NCBI RefSeq assembly: GCF_035083965.1
Contig: NC_089724.1
Location: 21,480,474 to 21,544,473 of the forward strand
Origin: Branchiostoma lanceolatum
Taxonomy: Eukaryota > Chordata > Leptocardii > Amphioxiformes > Branchiostomatidae
Direction of reading: 5' to 3'
DNA length: 64,000 bases
The notes beneath the pieces are model-generated. The model was given only the letters and a program-made list of their open reading frames with translations. It was not told the origin of the DNA and ran no database searches. Made by a program: the position numbers and the translations under genes. How positions within the stretch are numbered: position 1 is the first letter of the stretch; each line of letters begins with the position of its first letter. Of this stretch, positions 25,488-38,100 are shown piece after piece.

Positions 25488-25836
25488 GCTAGTAGCGGTC
25501 ACGATTCTTAACGCGGAGGGAATAAAGCGTTCAAGAGGGGACATTCAGGAACCATCCAATCTTATTAATTGTGCGTTAGGGGCGCAACTAAGTCTCGTTT
25601 ATAGGGCCCATCCCTTCGGAATATCCTTATTTGGACATCGTCGGGTCCGACTGGTGCCCGACAAAGCCCGACGTTGACTTCTCCCGAGACAAGCTCTTTC
25701 CGACGGTGTAAATAGCAGGCTCTACATGTACGTAACTACAGGAGATGTTGCAATGACTACCGAGCTTCGCACCCCAGCATGGGGATGCGCTTTCTCGTTT
25801 TTGTTCGGACTATCATCATAGATCGAGATCAAGACT

Positions 25837-25989
25837 TAGCCTCTACCAGGCTCCGCAGCTAGGTAGCAAGCTGCACTCCCTGGCCAGCTGACTCCTCTGG
25901 TATGTTAAAGTATCGGCTACAATATCTGTCTATTTGGCGAATCAAGTTCTACTATTTTTCCAGCGACCTGTGGAGACTGGTAGAGGCTA
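25837..25989. mobile_element. TAGCCTCTACCAGG family MITE, copy C
   Basis: Left end TAGCCTCTACCAGGCTCCGC, right end CCTGTGGAGACTGGTAGAGGCTA. Flanks atcaagact and aacaagact match at 8 of 9 bases. The interior has diverged from copies A and B. Confidence 0.75.
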
Positions 25990-26750
25990 AACAAGACTGG
26001 CCCAAGCTGGTACTGTGACACATAACCAGGTAGTATTCGGCTGGTCAACGTGCTTTGCACTGCATAGTCCGAAATCCACACCCCAGCCTGGGATTCGCCC
26101 GGTCGGCTTCGAAGAAGGCACGAACTGACCTCGCGAGCTTTGTAGCAGGATTTTCATACAAATAGACAAAGTGGTGTGATTCAGTCCCCGTTGGATTAGG
26201 CAGATCGTTTTAGTAGAAACGACCTCGTCATCACGCCGTTTTCACCTTGGTGAAGGGAGTCAATGACCTCGTTTTGCTGTTTCCTCCTCAACTTCGGAGT
26301 AACATTTGACAGAATCGAGAGGAAAATGTCCCAAACAAGGACCGCACTCATCATTGTAACGAACACAACTTATTTCCAACTTATAAAGACAATAAACGAC
26401 AGAAAATGAACAAAAAGGGTCGGAGACAAAGGCTACTTCGCCGTAAAATCATTCATGCAGCGTTCACTTAGTTTCTCATATTTTCGAGTGTCAACCTACA
26501 TACTAGTATCACCCATGCCGCACAAAGCCAGACTGTCCTATGCCAGTGGAACGTTTCGTTGACCTAAAAACGCGGCTATATATCCGCGCCTCAGCCCCGG
26601 CCTTTATTATTATTTACCATGTTGTATTATTACAGCCAGTAGGTGTTGACTCCATACTCCATGGAGTAGGGGGAGTCTACATAGTGTAGTCGGTTCTTTA
26701 GTTGGCCAGTAGGTACCCATCTGAGTAATAAGGCTGTTGTAACGTTTATC

Positions 26751-26920
26751 TACTCTACCAAGAAGAGGAGGGGGTCCGGCTGGTTTTTGATGTGTTTTTA
26801 GACGTTTTTGTCGGGCTTTCTACTTTGTCATGTTTTTCTTTTGTTTCTATAAACCCACAAAGTAGAAAGCCCGACAAAAACGCAAAAACCAGCCGGACCC
26901 ACTCCTCTGCTTGGAGAGTA
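26751..26920. mobile_element. Fold-back MITE with perfect 9-bp duplication ACGTTTATC
   Basis: Ends TACTCTACCAAGAAGAGGAG and, inverted, TACTCTCCAAGCAGAGGAG, with long arms (GGTCCGGCTGGTTTTTG and GTTTTTGTCGGGCTTTCTAC) repeated inverted. Flanks ACGTTTATC are identical (26742-26750 and 26921-26929). Its termini tie it to the elements at 18110 and 27183 although its arms are different. Confidence 0.85.
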
Positions 26921-27182
26921 ACGTTTATCATGGTGACATGACTAGCGATGGTTCGTGGCAAACAAAAACATCCCAAAAGTCTATCTCGAAACGAGAAATG
27001 ATTGAGTGATGTGCTAATCAAACTTGTGACATCCTAATCCCATCCACACGTCTTCTAATTCGATCTGTCCATAAAAAAGATTAGCGCGGCCACAAAGGGA
27101 TTAAGTGATTATGCGGCACACAGCTAGTGGTCCTGTAATTGGGTGTCAACGAAAACATTGGATTACGGGGAAGTACAATTTC

Positions 27183-27330
27183 TATTCTCCAAGCAGAGGT
27201 TTCGGTCGAGTAGGGTAGGGATGTCCGGGATTTTTTACGTTCCTCTTCCTTCAAGGAAGGGAAGGGAGACAGACGTAAAAAATCCCGGACACTCCTACCC
27301 TACTCGACCGAAACCTCTGCTTGGAGAATA
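27183..27330. mobile_element. Fold-back MITE, TATTCTCCAAGCAGAGG family, copy B
   Basis: TATTCTCCAAGCAGAGGTTT is exactly inverted at the right end; arms TCGGTCGAGTAGGGTAGG and GTCCGGGATTTTTTACG pair as in copy A (18110-18255). The word TACAATTT occurs just left of the element and again at its right edge, so the duplication is present but its exact frame is ambiguous. Confidence 0.8.
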
Positions 27331-28449
27331 CAATTTAAGGATAATCCAGCCTTGTGAAAGGAGAAGACTAAAAGTTATTGGGCTCTCCTATTGACTTGTT
27401 AGCCATGTGAGCCATGTCGTTGTTGATACAAATAACCCAGTCTATATCTTTCGATCTATCATGTCTTGTTTCAACTGACGACACACGTTAGAAAGGAAAT
27501 GAAACAACATCATACATGCACACTCATGTCCCACTCATAACTTTTCCCATTTACGGGGGCGTCGCATTGTAGTTAACGCAGGTGTGTTTGTTTTTATTCG
27601 GAAACCTCGTCGCTGGTTTGTTTGTACACAAAACAATTCACCCAGAACATCTCATATAGATAGAAACACGTGACTCTCCCTGCGATAACAAAGACTGGGG
27701 CCAGACACACCCCGTCACCCACTGAGCTGTCTGTGTTTTGTGTTACTTGAGTTCAACTTGAGTTCGTTTCTGTCCGCTGTAACGTAGATACAGTGGAATT
27801 TTGGCAATCTCCCAGAGTTGTGACCGACTCGCACAAATACCAGTTTAAGAAATGAGTACTAATTGGTCGTCATGCCATTTCTGGCCCAGGGCGCCAGCAC
27901 TCTCTCTCCGGACCCCCGCAGTGACGTAGGGGATCATTACAGCTCACGTCATAGGTTCAAGACTTGATCAGGCCGTGTCCATCAAATCTTGCCAAAGATA
28001 ACTTTATATGGGTCTGATGGACGTCTTGTGTACAGGGCACGACTAGAGGTCAGAACCTGACATGACTCACGGTACTCCCTACACCTCGGCACCCGTCAAA
28101 CTGCGGGGTAACAAAATAAACATGGCCAATATTTATCGTTTGACCAGAATAAAGCCGACACACTGACCACAGAATTACTACCCAATCCCCCACGCTGTTT
28201 GTTCGCGGTGGCGTCGCATGCGGACTAGCACCTTTAGCCCCCTGATCCGGTATCCGCCCGGGAAACGTGAGCCTAGTCCGCGGTTTCCGTCGAACCCCCG
28301 GCCTTCCCGGAAACGCACAACGAGACGGGAAGTGGGCTGGGCAGCGCCCGCATCGAGATTTGAGATAAATTGAGGCCCGGCTGACGGAGTAGCTCAGTTC
28401 TGTGCACTTCATTGCTTCATCCGCACCAGACGAACTCTCTCCTCCAACG

Positions 28450-31400
28450 ATGGCCCGCGGTGTGTTCCTGTGCTTGTTGGTGGCGGCCTGTATGGCCGGC
28501 GGGGCGCTCGGCTGCTCCTGCATGCCGACCCACCCACAGACGCACTACTGCTTTGCAGACTTCGGTAAGACCTTCGATTCCTCCCGTAGGGTTCTACTAA
28601 GTACTTTTATGTTACCACGTTGTGACCACAAGTATGTCAACTACAGTGGTCATCACTGATTGTTCTGCGGTTCATGCTAAAGTGGCGATGAAAAGGCTGA
28701 GGTTTAGGAGAAGACATTTATAGACCTTCTGTCCTAGCGTGATATTCCTTATTTTGGTTAAAAAAAAAGCCTTTTCGCACACTTACACAGTCTCTAGCCT
28801 GATTGAATAGCGCTTTAGTGGCCGCTGCTCAACATCTGCGGGGAGGGGCCATTTCAGCCTCGGATAGCGGAGTTTGCGTTGACACAGACTACATGAAGTT
28901 TTTGACTTTGAGGAAGAGCGGCTGATGTACTAGTAGTGACATGGGTAAAACTCATTCCTCACGACGAGAGGAATGTCTCTGGTCGAAGACAGTAGGAACT
29001 TGGTGCATAAATGTTGTCCGTCTGTCTAACAAATATAAATGAGCCTTCTGTTACTTAATACAGTTAACAACATATGTATTGGCATGTAACAACGTATAAC
29101 GCATTGCTGCAAACATCTTTCAAACTCTAAGGCTGTTGGCTAAGGCAGAGTAGGTGCTGTTCAGGTCCTTCACCCTTCAGATATTATCTTTTTGTATCAT
29201 CTGTTGGTTATGTCGGCGTAGTGCCTGACAAGCGAGAGGCTTTTCTTTGAATGAGTGTGGTCTTGGCACGACGTCCATCTCAATCTTACATCTTGTTTTA
29301 TGTTCCTTTGTCCCACTTAAGTTGTCCGTGCCAAGATTGTGGACGGCCCCCATCTCTACAAGCCGGACGGTGTGCCCTCCCCTGAGCCGGAACCGGAGAC
29401 AGATGGTGTTGTCTCCGAGCTGCCGACTGATGCAAGCTTGGAAGGGACACCCCTGCCGCCTCTGCCGGCTGATGTACGTTTGTAACACTATTGATTTGTC
29501 TCAATGCCTTTGCATAGTTACTCCATAAAAGAAATCTCGGTTATCATTCGAAGAAGAATTAGACTTAGAAGTTGATGTTGGAGCCAGCGTAAGGGCCCTG
29601 TCACATTCGTCGTACGACATGTTCACGACGGCAAATTTCAAGTTATTCTGGGGACAGTCGAAGTTGTGGATGTGTCGTACAAGATCCGGCTTGTGACGAA
29701 AACAAGTTGTCTTAGATCCTTGTTGACGGTCCCTCCTATCTTAGCCTCGTTGAATGATATTCTACGACAAAATAATCGCAAGTACGGCAAATGAGGGCGG
29801 GCCTTTGTGACGAACAATGGGTGATTTTCGGCTTGGGATGGGCAACCTAGCTTTTGACTCAGGTTGCAACCTGCGTTAGTAACTGTTATTTGGCGTAATG
29901 GCTTTATTTGGCGTTATAGATGATTTTGACAGAAAAATGTCATTCTTCGCAGTTCGCAGACGAGTTTAAGCTTGACAAATTGTGTTCTCGGTAAACTCAC
30001 CTCGTCTCTGACAATGGATGGCGGTTTGTAGACTTTGAAACGGACGAATCCTTGGTAAACAGCCTATCGGTGCGCGGTACGAAAACCCTTTTTAATGCCG
30101 AATGGTTAACAACTAAGCTAGTGACTAGCGGCTTGAAATCATGTTCACGACTCTCACTAAGTCAAGATCATTCTCAAAGAAAAATATGATAAATTCAACC
30201 TTAAGTTCGAACGCAGATGCGTAAAATGTGCATGTGGTTGTTTAAGGGGCCGTTTAAATCCTGTGCTAGAGTTTTCTGTTGTTCTTTTGATAAGAAATGG
30301 GTCACCCCTTTATCTTTTTTTTCTTTTCTCATTTAGAAGGCTTTGCTGACACTACGCTCCAATATTTGGTGATTCGTATCCTGTTTACCAAACACCACCT
30401 GGGACATGATATAGCAAAAGAATGCCCGTAGACAACCCCCCTAGTTCTTGTCAGAATGCCAAGGATACGGTCAATTGATAAAAGAAGCAAAGCACTTCAC
30501 GGTTACCCTATACGCCACTGAGCGAGTAAACAGAGTGATTCATACTCGGACTGATTTCAGAGTGATATGTTTATTGAGATATCTAACAGAACAGCTGTGT
30601 TTGATAAACTGTAGTAGTTTTTCATGCAATTTCTCCTGCTATCGCTATATACTGAGCAAACATTCTCCGTTCACTTACAGGACGACGCGCCATCTACCGA
30701 CGTCCACAGGTACCGTATCTCCATCAGTAAGAACTTCAAGGAGCAACTTGGAAAAGATGTGGACCCTACGAACGTGTACACCATGGCAGAGACGTCTCTG
30801 TGCGGGATCGATATTGAACTCAAGTCTGGACAGCTCTATCTTTTGGCAGGTAAAAAATGGCAACTTTATTTCCTCCAAACACACTAGGAATAGTCATCGG
30901 TCGCAAGTGTTACTCACTTCGCACGGTGTATTTTCCCAACGGTACTGTACATTAATATTACACTACTTGGGCTATCTAATGGGTAGCAAGCTTTTAAACT
31001 TTTCCATTTTATAGCAAACCTTCTGATTTTGTCCTTTTTTCACATTCTGTTTTAGAATTGGTATGTCTGACTGTGGGTTAGGGCAGAAACCAACGAGAAC
31101 GGTACAAAACCTCAAACTATCCGTATACCGGTTTACTCCTCCCAGATGTTTCATCGGTCTTTAAGGCATCGATATCTAGTGCATGTAGTCGAATTTTAAG
31201 ATTCCCACGGATGACAGGCGCCTGTGAAAACTTAAAGTGACTAATCGTTGGCTCGTCTTGCATGTTTATATATACACATTTCACAACAAAGAGTTGGAGC
31301 GACGGGACCTTAAAACATCATCCCAGCAGTGAAACTCGGACCGCATCAGGAAAGGGCTCACAAAAGCTCAAGCATTGTGTTTTTGTAGCATTGTGTTTTT

Positions 31401-32914
31401 GTAGACCGGCAGAAAACTGTGGAGGTGATCTTACTTCTGAGTAGTCGCTGAATAAACATCAAAATAAACACAACAGACAATCACAAAAGCTATTCCAAAG
31501 TCGGGATACTTTGCCCTTTGGCATAGACCACAAGAGGAAATGGCATACAATGGTCTCGCTATTATGTTTTTAGCCTTGGCTTATTGAGTTTGGTCTGACT
31601 AATACCCGTGTTCAATCCCTGTATCCGAGCTTTTATCATCATATCTAACGCAGAAGGGTCATGTTCTCAGTAGTCTGACGGAGGCAGTGAAGCACACGGT
31701 AAAGTCAGTGACTAAAGTCGGTCCTCTCAAAAAGAGATACGGTCCTTAGTTCTGAACTTCATCAACCAGACCACTATAGCCGGGGCATCATGCCCACACA
31801 TATCACTGCTGACATTAGTTCATAACCGTAACATTCCCGCTAGACCCGTAAAACTGATTGACAGAAAAAATAACAACTGACAATAATATTCTTACGAACA
31901 AAAATATACTGTCGCGTCATACTTTGTGCCATCTTCCCCCAATCTCATTCAACCATTGAGTTTGTCAAATGCACATATATGCGCGCTTCTCTATATATCC
32001 GTGAGGCTCATATCCATAACCCCACTCCCCATCCTTGTTGCGCAGGTTACATCTATAAGAACAAGATGCACGTGGGACTGTGTAACTGGGTCAGTCCGTG
32101 GGAAGATGTGACAGAGAAGCAGAAGCGTGGACTTAAGTACATGTACAGAGACAACTGCGAATGCGCCGTAAGTAAACCCTTTGACATTTTTCCTTAAGTC
32201 TGCACTTAGGAAACGTACATTGTTGCATGGGCCCAGATGTATCTTTTTTATTTCATCTTTTTATCTATTTAAATAATTGAGTAGGTACATTGGTACCCTA
32301 GCTTTGACAAACCTGAGTGGAGTGCGGGCTTGTATTGGACGGCGTTCTTTGTTTTACAAAGTTTTTGTTCACCAGCGGGGTTTAATTTTTTCTGTACGCA
32401 CGGAGCTTTCTGGTGCGATGTCCTTTACAAAATGGCTATTCTTTAAATCTCCTCCTTCCCATTCTAGATCCAGCCTTGCTTCCGCGGCAAGACATGCAAA
32501 CCTTGGGACGAGAATACGTGCCTGTGGGACGACATGTACACCACCGACTGCTCCCGCCGCCTTAGCGCATGCGTCAAGAGCTCCGACAACACCTGCAGCT
32601 GGTTCGTGCACCAGGCCATGCGGGACTGCACCAACCCCATCTCCCCCGAGGCGGCCGGCAACATCCCACAGGTCCCGGAGATCCCCCAGCTTCCCGAGGT
32701 GGACGAGCCGTTCTACCCACAGGTGGAAACACACAAGCCTCTCGTGCCGCTCCCAGCGGGCGGAAGTGACGTCAACAGAGAGAACGAGCGGTTCGAAGAC
32801 AGCAGTAACGAGGTCGACCCGGTGGCTTACCCGGTGGAGAAGGCGTACGACTACCTGGACGAGCCTATCGACGTGTGGTTAGGTCGCTGGGACATCGACG
32901 GGGACGCCCCCTGA
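28450..32914 (+). CDS. Tissue inhibitor of metalloproteinases (TIMP), 5 exons, 334 aa, with acidic insert and long C-tail
   Basis: Exons 28450-28564, 29322-29473, 30681-30849, 32046-32167, 32468-32914; GT-AG throughout, phases close (1005 nt with stop). Residues 1-21 are a signal peptide (MARGVFLCLLVAACMAGGALG), giving a mature N-terminus CSCMPTHPQTHYCFAD, the classic TIMP inhibitory Cys1 with its free amine that chelates the MMP zinc. VVRAKIVDG, TSLCGIDIELKSGQLYLLAG and GLCNWVSPW continue the N-terminal NTR/OB-fold domain; CECAIQPCF, CLWDDMYTTDC and CVKSSDNTCSWF form the C-terminal subdomain. Family proteins are about 200 aa. The excess lies in an insert rich in Pro, Glu and Asp between HLYKPDG and HRYRISISK, and in about 85 acidic, Pro-rich residues after the last Cys. 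It is a secreted metalloprotease inhibitor by family; effects of the additions are not known. Confidence 0.92.
28795..28895. repeat. Dispersed repeat TAGCCTGATT...CAGACTACA, copy 1 (TIMP intron 1)
   Basis: TAGCCTGATTGAAT, GGGGCCATTTCAGCC, CGGATAGCGGAGTTTG and CAGACTACA line up in the same order with 35784-35877. The TAGCCTGAT target of the palindrome at 22119 may be a third, shorter relative. Confidence 0.55.
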
Positions 32915-33539
32915 GAACGCACCAATGATTTTCACCAACCCCTAAAATGATCCCCCTAAAACGTAACCGACTATTTCACATAACTTCGGTATAACTAGTA
33001 CTAATTGGACATTATGTGGATTTTGAAAATATGAGATCTTCATTTGGTTGCTTTAGAAACAGATATGTTTATATTATAGCGATACCTTGTTTATAATCAT
33101 GCGGAAAATATTGTTGTATGGAAAGGTATAATGATGATGATGACGGAAAGGAATAATGCTTAACTTAGTGCCGTGATCATGATTGCGTTTGCTGGTTGCT
33201 CTTAGCAGTGTCGGAGATATTGTAAATAACGTTACCAGTAGAAGGAGCTTATGTATGAATCAACCTCAGCTATTGTTTTAGTCCGCTATTGTAAAAGTGT
33301 ACCGACCGCGCACATGCACGTCATATTTAAAGTGAAGGAAGTGTGTCTAAAATGCTATAACGTTATGTGCGTACAGTTAATGCTACAATACAACAAGAAA
33401 ATCATGACAAAAAAAGCCCCCTCCCCTTCAAACCTTACCTGTTATGAAGTCGCATTAACTAACGTTATCTGGATTTTGTATTTGTACCAAGTTATCAATA
33501 TGCTTCACAATTAGGCGTCGTCTGACTTGAAAATCACCT

Positions 33540-33545
33540 AATAAA
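33540..33545 (+). promoter_or_regulatory. Polyadenylation signal AATAAA for TIMP
   Basis: First clear AATAAA after the TIMP stop codon, about 630 bases downstream. Confidence 0.5.
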
Positions 33546-33985
33546 GGCTGAAATCTACACGTTTGTTGTTGTCTTCGCTTTTGTAGGTAGGTACATGACA
33601 TACAAGTAAGATACAACTATGATAGCAAAATTATAGAGGAAAAAACAACCTTTTCCTAAGTGTTTCTCATTGATTATGGAAATAAGGTCGCCACTTGCAT
33701 GAATTGATCATCTCCTGCAATCAAATAACTGAAGTTGTCCAAAGTGTGAAAGCCTTATCTAAGGCATGGTAAGAATTTGTTTCCAGTTACCCGACCGACC
33801 CTAGCAAAAACCTACCGACCGTAGCCTTTTTTGGTCGGCTGCTGACAAGAGTTATTAACATTTCCCATCTGGCATCGATCTGAGTTAAGAAATTCAAAAC
33901 ACACTTTCTGTATTTCACACTCAATTAGCAAATACTAACTTGGCTTTGAGCAGTTGATGTAAGGATGTGTGAACATTGAGTATGA

Positions 33986-34108
33986 TCTCATTGATTATGC
34001 AAGTACCTCATGGCATAAATCAGATCAGTCCGAATATCCTGGGAAAACGATGACTACTATCTAAAATAGATTTTGCTAATTATAGCCTTAGTTGCATAAT
34101 CAATGAGA
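33986..34108. repeat. Element bounded by 17-bp inverted repeats TCTCATTGATTATGCAA
   Basis: TCTCATTGATTATGCAA at 33986-34002 is exactly inverted at 34092-34108, giving a 123-bp unit. A similar word, TTGCATAATTAATGAGA, recurs at 37047-37063 in a REC8 intron and a partial one at 33665. It looks like the ends of a short interspersed family. Confidence 0.5.
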
Positions 34109-35135
34109 CAAGATAAAACGATAAATCTACCAAGGCTCTTAATAGTTCATGGAGCTTGAGGTCTCTGAACTCTTGTTTTACAAAGTCGTGATGCCCCCAT
34201 GCGCACCCTGATATAACTGCAGTCATACACACCTGCCTCCCCTTAGCAACGCTGTTGTTAAAACTCGTTGAATCAGGCACAGCTATTTTCATACGAACTG
34301 ATATTGCCATGGCAACAGGTAATGTTTTGCTACACACTAACGAGGAACCTGATTGGTTTCTATCCATAATTCAAATAACGCCAATCTGTAACGTGAGATG
34401 TCATTGGCACTTGTCAGCTCAGGTTGAGTACGGCCGAAAAAAGCCCGCGAATTTTCTTCTTAGAGGGTTTAGTAAAGGCTGATCTGATTGGCTGAGGTCG
34501 TTCGTTAGATCAAGATTGAGATGAAATACGAACTACGATTGGTCAGGAGTGCATCCTTGCAAGTGGGACCTCTGCAGATGTGCAAGAGACTCATTCTCCT
34601 GAAATAAAATTCACCGGAAAGGTACGTTGCTATACCGTTTATCAATGTGCAATACTTGTAGATCAAAAAGACATATGATCGACTCCAATTGAAATCTTGT
34701 TGCTTTTTCTGTGCTATATAATCGATATTGTGGTAGTAAATCGGAATTCTTGTTGAGCCCATACAGGAATCGATCGTCCGATCCTGACAGAACGTTCCTG
34801 TGTTGTGATAGTTGATATGCACAAAACGGGTTTTAAAATCATCTGACGAAAATAATCGGAAATGTTTGACGCGATAACTTTTGAATCCAACAACAGGTAA
34901 CGTTATGTGAAGTATATGTTCCATGCTGACATGAGTTAGGTGATTTGGTTTTTGTGTGTGAAGGAAAGTATGAAGAACTTTCGTAAAATCATTGGAATGA
35001 CAATTTAACGAAAAGTTGTTGGCAAAATTTAACTGAAGATGATATAATTTTCGTCCAGATCTTGCATGATTTCACCGATCGACGCTACTTGGCTGGTGTA
35101 AACAGTTCCAAGCCGCGCTGTGAGGGAAATCAGCC

Positions 35136-38100
35136 ATGTTTTACTCACAAGACATTCTCCAGAAAAGAGGCGGGAAATTCGGGATTATCTGGTACGTCAA
35201 AGCAAGGGCCTTGGTCAAAGGATCCCTTCCAGCCTCAAGCCTACGAGTATGATATAGTGTAAAAGTAAAAATGTAAAATAACCACTATTATCTTTGAAAG
35301 TTTCCCATGTTCTGCATTATAACACCTGTAGCTTTGTCTTTTATATCTGATCACAAAGTTTTGCAAGGCATGTAATGAAATATTTCATACCCTTGCAATT
35401 TTCCTGATGTTTAAAAATTACTTGACTAAAGGTGCATCATTTTTATTTTATTTCATACTTTTATTAAGATTCAAAGTATTCTTTCCATTGAAAAGATGCA
35501 AACATCTGGATGTATCTTAATCATTTGCAGGATTGCTGCCACCAGAGCCAGGGACCTAACCAGGAGAGACTACAGCACTGTCAATGTGGCCAAGACATGG
35601 TAACGTTATGGTTTTAAATATTGGCTCTTTGCAAATTATTGCTGTGTAGTAACCATATTGTAGTTCTTTTTGAGCTCTGATGTTAAACCAAAACTTTTAG
35701 GTGTCCATTCTAGATGAGTTATCATATGCTTGTGAATAAGTAAGACAAGTCGATGATGATTTAATTAATCTCAGTACCAAATCTAGCCTGATTTAATCGC
35801 AGCCACCCCGTAACCGGTCAGTGGGTAGGAGCCATTACACCCCCGGACGCTGGAGTTTGGGTTATACAGACTACACCAAATCAAGCCCATTTCCTTTTAT
35901 GATTGTATGACGTGTATGTTGTCCTTTCCTCCTCAGTGATGAAATCATCAACCATCTCACGCAGCCCAAGCGGGTTCGTTACGACCGCAGTGGCTTCCCT
36001 CGTTTTTCCCTGTATCTGTCAGCTCAGCTGATGTTCGGAGTCACGCTGGTGCACAGGAAACATGCCGAGTACCTGTACGGTAAGTGTAGTAGTCTGTAAA
36101 AATAGCAGGTTTGTTTTAGAACAGTCAGGGCTCAAAATTTGTTTTTGGGAATAGGTTCACTGGTGCACTTAACCTAAGAATGGGCCGGGGAACTATTTGG
36201 TGTGCACTACATCAGGGCTGTCTCCAGGACCCGTCCTTCCGTTCTGGGACGGAAATTTGCTTGTTGGGACGGAACAAAAATATAAATTTCATGAGATAAA
36301 ACTGATGAAAATGTATTATTTTAAGTTTAAAATGACAAATTCAACAATGAAAATTGAAAAATCGGCTCCCAAACAATGAGCAGGACAGAAAAAAAGTTAA
36401 GCTGGAGACAGCCCTGCACTACATAAAATAAATTAGAACGTCACATTCAGTTAAACATAGTTTTTCCGACACTTAAATGACAAGAATCTATTGTACTATG
36501 ATGTACAATTAGTATGATGTCTTTAGGGAGTTTGTTCCAATTAGTTCAACTGATCACACTTGATCAGACATAGAGCAAATTAGAATGTTTTTAGCAGTTC
36601 TTTGCATGCACCCTTGTTATCATCATCATCATCATCATCATCATCTACAACGTTTACACATATGATATAACTTTGTAACATCCTAAACTGTGTGCCATGT
36701 TTGTTTGCTTGTTTGTTTAGGGGATGCAATGACACTTCAGAGTAAATTTATTCCCAAGAGACCAGGGCGTCGTATTGTACCTGGAAGTACTGAAGACATT
36801 GATATGAAGACATCAACCAGGTAAGACTAGCAAATTGTTAGCGGCTGAAAATCTCAGTTAGGAGACACTGCTTGTGATTGCATATTCATAACATTGTAGA
36901 CAAGACATACAGTCTTGTTAGACCTGCAGTTCAGTTGATGCCTGGTAGGTGGCAATGTTGAGTGTATGGTTGCTGTCAGTGACACATGTATGTTAGATAA
37001 AGGTGAATATCACCACACAGTATGTACTAGTAGATGTTGACATCATTTGCATAATTAATGAGAAAATTCTACAACAGCTTCCTGAGAAAGAATTTTGCAA
37101 CATAGGTGATTTGGGAAGATGATATGATAAGAAGTTTATTGCAAGTTATAATGCATTTATATAAATTATGCTAATAAGAGACTTCTTTGCATATCTATAA
37201 AGAGCAAAGGCTGTACAAACTCATTGGTAAGTGATTCATATTTTTGGGATTGCATGCTTGGACTTTTTGGATCACATGAGTAGCCTACATAGGTGAGCTT
37301 TATCCAGACTGTTATAGAAATATCGCTTATTCTGCTTAGTGTGTAATTGTAAATGAATGCAACATCCAATCAACTCCACAAAAGGTAATAAACCATTTCA
37401 ACTCTTTTGCTGGCTAATGACATGTCAAGGCCTTTAAAATCTACTGAGGCACACATACCTGAAGTCATTCTTTAACATCTCAGGTGATTTTAGTGATTAA
37501 AAGACACTGATGTTTGTACAGACCAATAGAAGCCCTGAGACTGGAGGACCCTCTGGACCTGTACAGACCTGGGCTGTTGGAACTGGACCCGGAGTTTGGG
37601 CGACTGAACGTTACTGACGACATAATGGAACCGGCCTTCCTGCCAGATATAGTGAGTGCATTAGGTCATGGTTATCTGGCAACTGGATATATTTGGGAAA
37701 CTCCCAGACATTTCAGGCAGATGATCCACTAGTACCTTTCATCAGTGACTGAATTGTATCTTATCATCTGGATGTCTAAAGGCGCCCTCTCATTGGGCTG
37801 CGGTACTGTGGCGGTAGCGTGCGGTAGCTTGGAAATGGCTACCGCCGCAGTGCCGTGCACAGACCTCGGCGTACCGTCGTAGTGACGTCTCAGTGCCGTA
37901 CCAGTGCCGGTCCACACCGCCGGCGTGCCGGTTGAAATGGCGATTTTTTTTCAAATTTTGAAAAAAAACGCAAGTGGCAAAGTGCTGCGCGCTCGCCGGG
38001 AGCTTGCCGGGAGCTCACCGCGCGCGCTATTGTGTAAAAGTGATATGTCAGTTTCAAGGTTATACGTATATTCTATAACATTTTACCTTTGTTGCACCAA

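Larger units (their letters stand above)
17371..28449. other. Gene-poor, MITE-dense interval between the GOST gene and TIMP
   Basis: No exon of a recognisable gene was found on either strand. The interval holds at least eight inverted-repeat elements, a 1.08-kb TIR element (19132-20208), a ~540-bp tandem duplication (24381-25468) and a 16-base G run. The far right, from about 27.9 kb, is GC-richer and probably contains the TIMP promoter. Confidence 0.6.
32915..35135. other. TIMP 3' UTR and REC8 upstream region
   Basis: No coding exon recognised. It contains the TIMP 3' UTR, three copies of a TCTCATTGATTATG-type word (33665-33680, 33986-34002, 34092-34108, the last two exact inverted copies over 17 bases) and, toward the right, the presumed REC8 promoter. 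Confidence 0.5.

Noticed and set aside
29594..29650. AGGGCCCTGTCACATTCGTCG, resembling a transposon terminus
   Set aside because: I could not find an inverted partner or target duplication in the TIMP intron.
30448..31014. 188-codon plus-strand frame around TIMP exon 3
   Set aside because: Runs in a different frame from the TIMP exon and through intron sequence on both sides.
32277..32882. 201-codon plus-strand frame over TIMP exon 5
   Set aside because: Overlaps the TIMP exon in another frame; its Arg/Ser/Thr-rich translation is a shadow of GC-rich coding sequence.
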